From contig SHBD01000002.1 of NCBI GenBank assembly GCA_004212735.1, positions 62,001-126,000 of the forward strand: DNA of 64,000 nucleotides, written 5' to 3'. This document shows positions 17,963-25,608 of this stretch, in pieces (positions within the stretch are counted from its first letter, which is position 1; each line of letters starts with the position of its first letter). A model generated the notes under the pieces. The model did no database searches. It was not told the DNA's origin and saw nothing but the letters and a program-made list of their open reading frames with translations. This DNA is from SAR116 cluster bacterium. Its GTDB lineage: Bacteria; Pseudomonadota; Alphaproteobacteria; Puniceispirillales; Puniceispirillaceae. The position numbers and the translations under genes are program-made.

Positions 17963-18711
17963 TGTTTGATTATTTCGCCAATCCCACACGCTTTGTCAGA
18001 ATCGCAGATGCGCTGTTCTGGCCGCTTGTCATCGTGGCATCCGGACTGTTGATGGCCGGACTTTATTACGGGCTGATCGCCTCGCCGGCCGATTACCAGC
18101 AGGGAGAGACGGTGCGCATCATGTATGTACATGTGCCAGCTGCGTGGCTAGCAACTTTGGGCTATGTATTAATGGGCATCTGTGCGCTGTTCTATATCGT
18201 CTGGCGGCATCCGCTGGCTGATGTTGCGCTGCGGGCGATGGCACCGGTGGGCGCTGTCTTTGCCATGCTGACGCTTGTCACGGGGTCACTATGGGGAAAG
18301 CCGATGTGGGGTGCCTGGTGGGTCTGGGATGCCCGGCTGACATCAATGCTGATCCTGTTCTTTTTCTATGTTGCCGTGATTGCGCTGGCGAATGGCTTTG
18401 ACAGGGTGGAGCGCGGCAGCCGGCCAGCCGCATTGCTGGCGCTTGTCGGGGTGCTGAACGTGCCAATCGTGAAATTTTCCGTTGATTGGTGGAACACATT
18501 GCATCAACCGGCGAGCCTGATCCGTAGTGGCGGTGTGTCGGTCGATCCGGCGATGCTGACGCCGCTGTTGCTGATGCTTGGTGGATTTCATCTGTATTTT
18601 GCCGCCGTGGTCATTTTGCGGATGAAAACGCTGTTGATCGAACGACGCATCACCAGCCTGCAGCTTCGGCAAAACCGCACCCCCGCACCCGCCCGCGAGA
18701 CCGGACAATGA
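17959..18711 (+). CDS. ccmC: Haem-handling membrane protein CcmC
   Basis: Membrane protein that holds haem at the periplasmic face and passes it to CcmE. The 250 residues contain the family WWD signature GAWWVWDARLTS (about residues 116-127), the preceding conserved MYVHVPAAWLA with one haem-ligand His, and the second His in WWNTLHQPAS. Six membrane helices are visible. The start is either ATG of a tandem ATGATG at 17959; the first overlaps the ccmB stop. It overlaps ccmD by four bases. Confidence 0.96.
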   Translation: MMFDYFANPTRFVRIADALFWPLVIVASGLLMAGLYYGLIASPADYQQGETVRIMYVHVPAAWLATLGYVLMGICALFYIVWRHPLADVALRAMAPVGAVFAMLTLVTGSLWGKPMWGAWWVWDARLTSMLILFFFYVAVIALANGFDRVERGSRPAALLALVGVLNVPIVKFSVDWWNTLHQPASLIRSGGVSVDPAMLTPLLLMLGGFHLYFAAVVILRMKTLLIERRITSLQLRQNRTPAPARETGQ

Positions 18712-18869
18712 CCGCGTTTTTGTCAATGGGTGGCTATGCCGCCTTCGTCTGGCCGTGCTACCTGCTCACTGCGGCGGCGATGGCCTGGATTTTCTACACG
18801 AGCTGGAAAAAAGCCAAAAGAAGCGCCAAAACGCTGGCTTCGCTCAGCGATCAGGATCAGCAGAAATAG
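18708..18869 (+). CDS. ccmD: Haem exporter small protein CcmD
   Basis: A 53-residue product, MTAFLSMGGYAAFVWPCYLL then a helix ending IFYTSWKKAK, which has the CcmD pattern: a short GGYAxFVWP start, one membrane helix and a basic cytosolic tail. CcmD stabilises the CcmABC complex and helps release holo-CcmE. The ATG overlaps the ccmC stop (ATGA). It is shorter than common gene-calling limits, so it can be overlooked. Its stop is 4 bases before the convergent reactivase gene. Confidence 0.9.
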   Translation: MTAFLSMGGYAAFVWPCYLLTAAAMAWIFYTSWKKAKRSAKTLASLSDQDQQK

Positions 18870-18873
18870 GCGC

Positions 18874-20925
18874 TCAGGTGCGCCGGCGGCCGCCACGGCG
18901 GCGACCACCCTCGATGGCCGGAGCATCCTCGGCAGTCAGAATGCGCTCAGGCAGCTCAACTTCGGCAGCGAGTTTTGCATAGGGGTCGCTTTTGTGCGGG
19001 ATCGCCATCGCCTTGACAAAATGGTCCTGAAACGATGGTTCGATGGCTGTTTCGATCTTTTCAATGTCACGGACAACAGCCTCAATCTCGTGGCGGGCCT
19101 CACGGTTTAACAGCGCCATCCGTGCCCCAGCCCCGGCTGAATTGCCAGCAGCACGGACATTTTCCAGCTGACAATCAGGGATCATGCCAAGCACCATCGC
19201 ATATTTTGGGTCGATATGTGTGCCAAAGGCCCCTGCCAGAACAACCCGGTCGATAGCTTTGATCTGCATTTTGTCCATAAGCAACCGAAAACCGGCATAA
19301 AGAGCGGCCTTGGCAAGCTGAATCGCGCGCACATCGTTCTGGGTGACCGTCACATTCTCGGAAATGCGATAGCAGAAGGTTCGGCCATCCGCCTCGATGC
19401 GGGGTGATTTTTCGGCCTGCTGGCCATCCACAACGCCATCCATCGAAATAATCCCGGCAAGATACATCTCGCCCAACACCTCGATGATGCCCGAACCACA
19501 AATGCCGGTAATGCCGGTTGCTTTCACCGCTTCGTCAAAGCCTTCCTCATCCGACCATTGGTCGACACCAATGACCCGAAACCGAGGTTCAAGCGTGTCC
19601 TTGTCAACGCGAATACGCTCAATCGCGCCGGGCGCGGCGCGCTGGCCGGAAGAAATCTGCGCGCCCTCAAAGGCTGGGCCTGTGGGTGACGAGGCAGCGA
19701 GCATCCGCTGCGAATTGCCAACAACAATCTCGGCATTGGTGCCAACATCGACAACGAGTGTGTATTCATCATGTTTCTGCGGTGCCTCGGCCAAAACCAC
19801 CCCGGCGGCATCAGCGCCAACATGGCCAGCGATGCAGGGCAGAACATATACGCGGCCGCCCGGATGAACGTCAATGCCAAGCTCGCTGGCGCGAATTTCA
19901 ACAGAGGTATCAACCGCAAGCGCAAACGGCGCACCGCCAAGTTCAACCGGGTCAATGCCAAGCAGCAGGTGGTGCATCACCGGATTGCCGACAAGCACAA
20001 TCTCCAGAACATCCTCATTGGTCAGGCCAGCCTGTTCCGCGGCACCCGAAATCAGGGTTTGCAACCCCTCAATGACAGCGGCTGTCATCTCGCGGTCGCC
20101 ACCGGGATTCATGATCCCATAGGAAACACGGCTCATCAGATCCTCGCCAAAGCGGATCTGTGGATTCATTGCACCGGTTGAAGCCAGAACCTCACCCGTG
20201 ACCATGTCGCACATATGCGCCGACATCGTTGTCGACCCCACGTCAATAGCAACGCCGGCAATGCGCTCTTTCAGGAAGGGCCAGATGCCGACAATATGGT
20301 GTCCGTCACGAAGCGCCACCGTCACCTGCCATTTGCCAGCCCGCAACACCGGTTGCACCGATTGCAGGATATTCAGATCACAGCTTATTGCGCCGGTCAC
20401 ACGATCCGGCCATTGCGCCTCCAGCGCCTCTACCAGACGGCGGAAGTCACCCGAGGGTTCGTGCATATCGGGCTCGCGCACCTCGACAAGGCACAGGCGC
20501 ACAATCGGGTCCATCTCGATCTGACGGTCATCTGCCGCCTTGCGCACAAGCTGGTTGTGCACCTGACTTTCGGGAGGAACATCGATGACCACGTCACCAC
20601 ATAGCAGCGACTGACAGGACAGGCGTCGGCCGTTCACGAGCCCCTTTTTATCGGCATAGCGTGTCTCAACAGCGGTCACTTCGCCAAGACTGTCTGCACC
20701 TGAGGTTATACCATGTTTGGCAAACTCACCGCTGCCGGGCGTAATCTGACAGCGGCCACACAAAGCACGTCCACCGCAAACAGAGTCGATGTCAACACCG
20801 AGGGTGCGCGCCGCCTGCAGCACAGTTGTTCCGGCGGGAACATTGCCCTGTCTGCCAGATGGCGTGAAAACGATCTTCACTTCATCCGTCAATTTCTCAG
20901 ATTTTGCGCTGCGCTCATCGGTCAT
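18874..20925 (-). CDS. Ferredoxin-ASKHA corrinoid protein reactivase (RACo/RamA-like)
   Basis: Predicted ATP-dependent reductive activator that returns oxidised Co(II) of a corrinoid protein to Co(I). The 683 residues begin with a plant-type 2Fe-2S ferredoxin domain whose cysteines are C50, C56, C59 and C104. Next come a linker region and an actin-like ASKHA ATPase with GVAIDVGSTTMSAHM and VDVGTNAEIVVGN. This order matches RACo of acetogens and the DUF4445-type activators. Unusually, the last dozen residues are GGRRRGGRRRT, an arginine-rich tail shared in style with the neighbouring methyltransferase. It is last in the six-gene corrinoid operon and ends 4 bases from the convergent ccmD. Confidence 0.87.
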   Translation of the reverse strand: MTDERSAKSEKLTDEVKIVFTPSGRQGNVPAGTTVLQAARTLGVDIDSVCGGRALCGRCQITPGSGEFAKHGITSGADSLGEVTAVETRYADKKGLVNGRRLSCQSLLCGDVVIDVPPESQVHNQLVRKAADDRQIEMDPIVRLCLVEVREPDMHEPSGDFRRLVEALEAQWPDRVTGAISCDLNILQSVQPVLRAGKWQVTVALRDGHHIVGIWPFLKERIAGVAIDVGSTTMSAHMCDMVTGEVLASTGAMNPQIRFGEDLMSRVSYGIMNPGGDREMTAAVIEGLQTLISGAAEQAGLTNEDVLEIVLVGNPVMHHLLLGIDPVELGGAPFALAVDTSVEIRASELGIDVHPGGRVYVLPCIAGHVGADAAGVVLAEAPQKHDEYTLVVDVGTNAEIVVGNSQRMLAASSPTGPAFEGAQISSGQRAAPGAIERIRVDKDTLEPRFRVIGVDQWSDEEGFDEAVKATGITGICGSGIIEVLGEMYLAGIISMDGVVDGQQAEKSPRIEADGRTFCYRISENVTVTQNDVRAIQLAKAALYAGFRLLMDKMQIKAIDRVVLAGAFGTHIDPKYAMVLGMIPDCQLENVRAAGNSAGAGARMALLNREARHEIEAVVRDIEKIETAIEPSFQDHFVKAMAIPHKSDPYAKLAAEVELPERILTAEDAPAIEGGRRRGGRRRT

Positions 20926-20974
20926 TGGTCCAACTATAACGTGTCAATTTTGGTAACTTATCAAATTTGGTGGC

Positions 20975-21877
20975 TCAGGCGCTGCGGCGGCGGCGGGTCT
21001 GCCGACGCTCACGACCGCCCTCACCCTGTGCCGCAGGTTCGCGGAATTTCTCAATCCATCTCCGGCATTCAGGATCATTGCCATTCATCACGTTGGCTCC
21101 CATGATACCTGTCATTTCCTCGGCGTGAAGCGGATTCATGATTGCCGAGGTCATGCCGGCTCCTGCAGCCATCGACAGGAAAGCGGCATTGAGCCCATGA
21201 CGATTTGGCAAACCGAAGGAGATGTTGGATGCGCCGCAAGTGGTGTTCACTTTCAGCTCGTTGCGCAGACGAATGATCAAATCAAGCGCCGAACGACCGG
21301 CAAGGTTAATCGCGCCAACAGGCATGATCAGAGGGTCAACGACCACATCCTCACGCGGGATGCCATAATCCTCGGCACGTTCGACAATCTTCTTGGCGAC
21401 CTCATAGCGAACATTCGGGTCTTCTGAAATTCCCGTCTCATCATTTGAAATGGCAACAACAGCCGCGTTGTATTTTTTCACCAATGGCAACACGACCTCG
21501 AGGCGCTCCTCCTCGCCGGTGACCGAATTGACCAACGGCTTACCCTTGTAGACGGACAACCCAGATTCGAGCGCAGCCACGATCGAACTGTCGATGGCAA
21601 GCGGCACATCGACCACATCCTGAACGAGCTTGATCGCCTCAGCCAGAATGGCAGGTTCATCGGCCATCGGAATGCCGGCATTGACATCAAGCATCGTCGC
21701 GCCAGCTTCAACCTGAGCGACAGCATCAGAGATCACCCGGCTATAATCACCCGCAGCCATTTCGGCGGCAAGCAGCTTGCGACCGGTAGGGTTGATCCGT
21801 TCACCAATCACGCAAAAAGGTGAGTCAAAGCCGATGGTGATTTCTTTTTTATCTGATGAAATCAGGGTTTTGGTCAT
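20975..21877 (-). CDS. Methyltetrahydrofolate:corrinoid methyltransferase (MtvA/AcsE/MtgA-like)
   Basis: Predicted to move a methyl group between a corrinoid protein and tetrahydrofolate. The 300-residue protein is a pterin-binding TIM barrel of the DHPS-like family. It contains VIGERINPTGRK near residue 22, the MLDVNAGIPMADE strand, the VVVDPLIMPVG stretch, and NTTCGASNISFGLPNR, which lines the folate site. The ATG at 21877 has GGAGG at 7 bases; the frame extends to 22000 but without family similarity. The C-terminus ends in GGRERRQTRRRRSA, an Arg-rich tail beyond the barrel. Direction here is probably corrinoid to THF, inferred from the MetF-like gene 28 bases upstream. Confidence 0.88.
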   Translation of the reverse strand: MTKTLISSDKKEITIGFDSPFCVIGERINPTGRKLLAAEMAAGDYSRVISDAVAQVEAGATMLDVNAGIPMADEPAILAEAIKLVQDVVDVPLAIDSSIVAALESGLSVYKGKPLVNSVTGEEERLEVVLPLVKKYNAAVVAISNDETGISEDPNVRYEVAKKIVERAEDYGIPREDVVVDPLIMPVGAINLAGRSALDLIIRLRNELKVNTTCGASNISFGLPNRHGLNAAFLSMAAGAGMTSAIMNPLHAEEMTGIMGANVMNGNDPECRRWIEKFREPAAQGEGGRERRQTRRRRSA

Positions 21878-21905
21878 GTTGTCTGCCTCCGTTTGTGCGG
21901 CCCCT

Positions 21906-22805
21906 CTAGGCGGCGATAACCTCAAAGCCGCCTTTCGGCAAAGTTTCAATTTTTCCATCGGCGATTGCCTGAGCATAGGCTGCGGTTTTGGCAAAACCAC
22001 CGAAGGGGTAGAAATGGAAATGGCGGATCAGACAATCCGGATCCTCGGCCATTCCCTGCGCCAAACCGTCAAGCAGCATGTGCGGTGATTGTACCGTCAT
22101 CAATTTGGCAACATTGCGTGCCTGTTTCGAGATGAAACGCATCGATGGACCAATCCCTGAAATCTGGGCAAAGCGAAATAATGTCTTGATCGTCGCTGGC
22201 CCGGGAATGCCAATGCGGATGGGCAATTTGTTACCAGCGGCACGCGCCGCTCTCTCCCAATCAAGAACAATATCAGCCTCAAAACAAAACTGGGTTTCGA
22301 TATACAGATCCAGCCCCTCGCGCACCGCGAGCGCATTCTTTGCCGCCATGACCTCGGCAATCTCGTCATCGCTGATATCGGGGCTTCCCTCGGGATGGCC
22401 AGCAACGCCAATGGAGCGAATGCCATGTTTCTGGATCAGCCCCGTGTTCAGCACCTGCATGGTGTCGGAGAATTGGCCAACTGGATTATCGACGCCGCCG
22501 CCGATCACCAGAACCTCGCTCACCCCTGCTTTGGAGGTGAAGGCTGACAAAAGATCATCAAGCTGATCCTTATCACGCAATGACCGGGCGGCAAGATGTG
22601 GCACAGGCTTCATGCCATCATCATGCAGACGTTGCGCCACGGCGATCGTGTCAATTGGGTCGCTACCGGGAAGAAAGGTCACATTCACAGTGGTTCCCGG
22701 AGCAAGACAATCGCGGAAACTCTCAATCTTGGTGGCACCAGTCGGCGTTACCTCGATTGACCATTCTTCCGCTGCCTGACGAATCTGCTCAATGGTAGCT
22801 GCCAT
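21906..22805 (-). CDS. Methylenetetrahydrofolate reductase (MetF-like)
   Basis: A 299-residue flavin-dependent reductase barrel of the MTHFR family. It has VNVTFLPGSDPIDT at the first strands, PVPHLAARSL (the FAD/folate-contacting PHL region), VLVIGGGVDNPVGQFSDT and IGVAGHPEGSPD, which are family signatures. It interconverts methyl-THF and methylene-THF. In an operon that loads methyl-THF from a corrinoid protein, the oxidative direction is most likely, making this distinct from the biosynthetic metF for methionine. The ATG at 22805 has GAGGG upstream. A 170-base gap with a hairpin separates it from the previous gene. Confidence 0.88.
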   Translation of the reverse strand: MAATIEQIRQAAEEWSIEVTPTGATKIESFRDCLAPGTTVNVTFLPGSDPIDTIAVAQRLHDDGMKPVPHLAARSLRDKDQLDDLLSAFTSKAGVSEVLVIGGGVDNPVGQFSDTMQVLNTGLIQKHGIRSIGVAGHPEGSPDISDDEIAEVMAAKNALAVREGLDLYIETQFCFEADIVLDWERAARAAGNKLPIRIGIPGPATIKTLFRFAQISGIGPSMRFISKQARNVAKLMTVQSPHMLLDGLAQGMAEDPDCLIRHFHFYPFGGFAKTAAYAQAIADGKIETLPKGGFEVIAA

Positions 22806-22838
22806 AATACCCTCGCTTGAAAAATCAATTAAGGGCAG

Positions 22839-22856
22839 CGCTTGCGCATGCAAGCG
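22839..22856. other. Intercistronic hairpin before the metF-like gene
   Basis: CGCTTGC (22839-22845) pairs perfectly with GCAAGCG (22850-22856) around a GCAT tetraloop, 34 bases upstream of the metF-like ATG and inside the largest gap of the corrinoid operon. No T run follows on the minus strand, so it is more likely to affect mRNA processing or stability than termination. Confidence 0.5.
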
Positions 22857-22975
22857 TTCACCCCATTACCTCGCTCCCCGCAGAATGACGAGTTTGCCCA
22901 TCATCGGATGGTTTGCCTACGCCTCACTATCTCCCGATTGCGACATCGGCCTGAAAACCGCTGGACAGGCGTCAC

Positions 22976-23290
22976 CTAGGTTGGCGATCTGCCACCATTT
23001 TCCACCAGTGTGCGCACCCGATCTGCAGGATATTCCGCCTCCAGCGCAGCGGCACGCTCAGCCGCGACAGCGTCAAGATCATCACCACATTCGACTGGCT
23101 CACCACGGCGCCACTCAGCCAGGTAGTCATCTGTCTTGTCAGCACCATCACGCATCGCTGCCTCGTCAATGGCGATGGCAAAGCGCCGTGACAGCTCGAT
23201 CTTCGCCTGTTCGCGCTTGCGGCCACGGCCACGCTCGGCAATGACCTGCGCCGGGATATCACGCCAATATAAGGTAATTAACTGAGCCAT
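22976..23290 (-). CDS. Virulence-factor-family small protein of the corrinoid operon
   Basis: A 104-residue protein beginning MAQLITLYWRDIPAQVIAERG, matching the small family labelled virulence factor in databases; that name is historical and no mechanism is known. It has a basic early segment (RGRGRKREQAK, about residues 20-30), then a helical region with acidic residues. No cysteines in a metal-binding pattern and no membrane segment are visible. The family recurs beside corrinoid methyltransferase genes in marine Alphaproteobacteria, so a role as an accessory to methyl transfer or reactivation is a fair inference. It lies between the DUF1638 and metF-like genes. Confidence 0.75.
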   Translation of the reverse strand: MAQLITLYWRDIPAQVIAERGRGRKREQAKIELSRRFAIAIDEAAMRDGADKTDDYLAEWRRGEPVECGDDLDAVAAERAAALEAEYPADRVRTLVENGGRSPT

Positions 23291-23335
23291 TGTTTTTCGG
23301 TCCTGTTGCTGATTCTATCGCGGTCTGATCACCTG

Positions 23336-23980
23336 TTAAGTGGGCGCAATGGATGAGTTTCGCGCACCGGCAAGCGCCTGTTCAACAAAGCCCGGAAAGG
23401 CACCATAGCCTGCCAGGCGATATTCATAGGCCAGTCCCAGTTCCTGCGCCGCTCGTTCCGCTTTGACGCGCAATGCCGAATCGTCTGTCTGGGCAATGTA
23501 GAGAACCCGCGTGTAATGACCGAAATACATGTCCCGAAGCTGTGGGTGTTTGCGCAACCCCATCCCCTGCATAACGATCCGTTCAAAATGCCTGACCATA
23601 TAATCGGTGAGGAAAAAAGTTCCCAGCGTGTGTTCCATTTCATCGTCAAAAACAGGTTTGCCAAGAAACATCTCATAGCAATGCGGCCCCGGAATGCGGG
23701 GAACGCCAACCTGGTCAAGATAGGCATCCAATTCGCCCCCTGTCCCACAATCACCATAGACAACAGCAACGCTGCGTTGGTCACGCAAAGCTGCATCCAC
23801 TTTGCGTCTAACCCCGGGGACAATTCTTTCCGGATGATTGTGCCACGACGCGGGAAGGCAGGTAATTTCAACCACACCATCCGGGAATTGGCGCTGGATA
23901 TCGACCAGTTCTCTGGCCAGAGCCCCGCACGCAACAAGCAGTAGGCCGCCCTGCCCGGCCGACCCGGCAGCGTCCGCCAC
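23336..23980 (-). CDS. DUF1638 family protein
   Basis: A 214-residue cytosolic protein of unknown function in the DUF1638 family. Visible features are LLLVACGALARELV near the N-terminus, ITCLPASWHNHPERI, VVYGDCGTGGELD and PHCYEMFLG; the conserved Cys and His residues in these could bind a metal or substrate. Family members often sit next to corrinoid methyltransferase genes. I choose the GTG at 23980 because AGGCAGGA, which includes the corrinoid gene stop, lies 4 bases upstream; a GTG at 24016 would instead overlap that gene by 26 bases. Either way translation is coupled to the corrinoid protein. Confidence 0.8.
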   Translation of the reverse strand: MADAAGSAGQGGLLLVACGALARELVDIQRQFPDGVVEITCLPASWHNHPERIVPGVRRKVDAALRDQRSVAVVYGDCGTGGELDAYLDQVGVPRIPGPHCYEMFLGKPVFDDEMEHTLGTFFLTDYMVRHFERIVMQGMGLRKHPQLRDMYFGHYTRVLYIAQTDDSALRVKAERAAQELGLAYEYRLAGYGAFPGFVEQALAGARNSSIAPT

Positions 23981-23990
23981 ACTTTCCTGC

Positions 23991-24695
23991 CTAGCCAGCG
24001 GCTTGCGCCTTTTCACGCTTTGCCGCGATCATTTCCTTCGCAGTCTCGACAGCGACAGCCGCATCACGGCAATAGGCATCGGCACCGACCGAGTCGGCAA
24101 ATGCCTCATTCAGCGGCGCCCCGCCGACAAGCACGATGTAATCATCGCGGATGCCTTTTTCGACAAGCGCATCAACAACCACCTTCATGTAGGGCATAGT
24201 TGTTGTCAGCAGTGCCGACATGCCGAGAATGTCAGGCTTGTGCTCCTCAAGCGCCTCAAGATAGTTTTCAACAGGGTTGTTGATGCCGATATCGACAACA
24301 TCAAAACCGGCTCCCTCAAGCATCATAGATACCAGATTCTTGCCAATGTCGTGAATGTCACCCTTGACCGTTCCGATCACCATGCTGCCAACACGAGGCG
24401 CGCCGGTTTCGGCAAGCAATGGGCGCAGAATCGTCATCCCCGCCTTCATTGCGTTGGCCGCCATCAACACTTCTGGAACAAACAGGATGCCATCGCGGAA
24501 ATCAATGCCGACAATGGTCATTCCCTCTACCAGCGCCTTGGTCAGAACTTCATAAGGTGTCCATCCGCGGCCAAGCAGGATATTGACGCCCTCTACTATT
24601 TCTTCCTGAAGACCATCATAAAGGTCATCGTGCATCTGCTGCACAAGTTCGTCATTGTCCAAATCGGCGAGGATAATTTCGTCTTCATCAGCCAT
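23991..24695 (-). CDS. Corrinoid (B12-binding) methyl carrier protein, MtbC/MttC-like
   Basis: Methyl-carrying cobalamin protein of 234 residues. A helical cap domain (about residues 15-95, with the LTKALVEGMTIVGIDFRDG stretch) precedes a Rossmann B12 domain whose D113-x-H115-x-x-G118 motif (GDIHDIGKN) provides the lower axial ligand. SALLTTTMPYM and VLVGGAPLNEAF complete the cobalamin site. The N-terminus is notably acidic: 13 Asp/Glu and no Lys/Arg in the first 32 residues. It is the first gene of the six-gene operon. Which substrate methylates it is not shown, because no MttB/MtgB-type enzyme is present in the window. Confidence 0.92.
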   Translation of the reverse strand: MADEDEIILADLDNDELVQQMHDDLYDGLQEEIVEGVNILLGRGWTPYEVLTKALVEGMTIVGIDFRDGILFVPEVLMAANAMKAGMTILRPLLAETGAPRVGSMVIGTVKGDIHDIGKNLVSMMLEGAGFDVVDIGINNPVENYLEALEEHKPDILGMSALLTTTMPYMKVVVDALVEKGIRDDYIVLVGGAPLNEAFADSVGADAYCRDAAVAVETAKEMIAAKREKAQAAG

Positions 24696-24730
24696 CTACG
24701 CATACTCCGCATTAGCTAGGGTGTCAGGGC

Positions 24731-24785
24731 AGGCATCTAATGCCTTTGTAATTTAGAAGTGTTGCTGCATCCGCAATGCGGAATG
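24731..24785. promoter_or_regulatory. Two inverted repeats upstream of the corrinoid operon
   Basis: AGGCAT (24731-24736) and ATGCCT (24740-24745) form a perfect dyad with a 3-base centre. CATCCGCA (24768-24775) faces TGCGGAATG (24777-24785), nearly perfect apart from one extra A. Both are in the 156-base region before the operon's first gene. They could be regulator sites or the end of the yciB transcript's partner; no T run supports a terminator. Confidence 0.45.
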
Positions 24786-24851
24786 TGAAGCGCGCCCGAC
24801 TGAATCTATGCTAGGGGCGACAATGAACGTGTGGAATCACCAAAACAGGCA

Positions 24852-25445
24852 TTATTTCTCAATCTGCTGTTTGCTGAGCACCGGAAAGCTGGCCACCATG
24901 AAGATCAGGGAAATGCCAGTAATTCCAAAGGCTTTAAACGTCACCCAATCATCTGTAGATAAAGCACGCCAAGCGATTTCGTTGGCAATCGCCGTTGTTG
25001 TGAACATGGCAACCCAGAGCCAGCTCATCTGCCGCCAGCCAATGTCGGTCAAATTGATCTGGCTTCCCATGATGGCGCGTAGCGGATTGCGCCCAATCAA
25101 CCGGCCACCAGCGATCAGAAATGCCAAAAGGCCGGTCAGAATGGTGGGTTTGACCTTGATGAATATCTCATTGTCAAAATAGACAGACAATCCTCCAAAA
25201 AAGGCAACGGCAACGCAGCCAACGGCCGCCATCAGCGAAATACGACGCTCAGTCAGCCAGCCAATGATCAGGGCAATGATCGTCGCGCCAATCAGCACCT
25301 TGATGCTGAGCATGAAATCCTTGGTCATGTAGTTGGTACCAAAGAACAGCACCAGAGGGCCAAGGTCGAGCAGCAATCTGCGACCGGGACGCTCAGCATC
25401 TTGTGTTTGTGCAGTTGGATGATCGGGGGTCTGTTTATCTGACAC
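24852..25445 (-). CDS. yciB: Septation protein A (YciB/IspZ family)
   Basis: Inner membrane protein of 197 residues with about five membrane segments, including DLGPLVLFFGTNYMTKDFML, LIGATIIALIIGWLTERRI, and a C-terminal ITGISLIFMVASFPVLSK. The signature KPTILTGLLAFLIAGGRLIGRNPLRAIMG is that of YciB, which interacts with elongation and division proteins and influences envelope integrity. The first 20 residues are polar. The start is a GTG at 25445 preceded by AAGGAAAG. That ribosome site is the last unit of a four-copy 15-bp repeat. Confidence 0.92.
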   Translation of the reverse strand: MSDKQTPDHPTAQTQDAERPGRRLLLDLGPLVLFFGTNYMTKDFMLSIKVLIGATIIALIIGWLTERRISLMAAVGCVAVAFFGGLSVYFDNEIFIKVKPTILTGLLAFLIAGGRLIGRNPLRAIMGSQINLTDIGWRQMSWLWVAMFTTTAIANEIAWRALSTDDWVTFKAFGITGISLIFMVASFPVLSKQQIEK

Positions 25446-25451
25446 GCTATT

Positions 25452-25511
25452 GCTTTCCTTGTTCTATCTGGCCCTACTTTACTCGGCCTTGCTCTATTTG
25501 GCCTTGCTCTA
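25452..25511 (-). repeat. Four 15-bp tandem repeats in the yciB leader
   Basis: Read on the minus strand, 60 bases divide into four 15-base units with the shared form TAGAGCAAGGCC plus three bases (two nearly identical units, then two diverged ones). Each unit contains AGG, and the last one (TAGAACAAGGAAAGC) supplies the ribosome site of yciB. The transcript therefore carries several Shine-Dalgarno-like copies in a row. Whether this tunes translation or only reflects slippage is unknown. Confidence 0.7.
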
Positions 25512-25608
25512 ATGACGGTCTTGGGATCGTTGTTCTTGAGGGTTTTTGGTCTCTTACAGGGCTCTTGTCTCTGCACTGCCAGTCAATACGAGCTTATAGA
25601 TGTCTCGT

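Noticed and set aside
22976-23290. Virulence or toxin function
   Set aside because: Only the family name suggests it; the neighbours are all one-carbon metabolism genes.
23838-24719. 293-codon plus-strand frame across the corrinoid and DUF1638 genes
   Set aside because: Antisense to two genes with clear motifs; its translation is rich in His/Arg/Asn with no recognisable domain.
25446-25608. Possible tRNA or small RNA gene in the yciB-dusA gap
   Set aside because: No cloverleaf or T-loop motif is visible; the region is explained by the tandem repeat.
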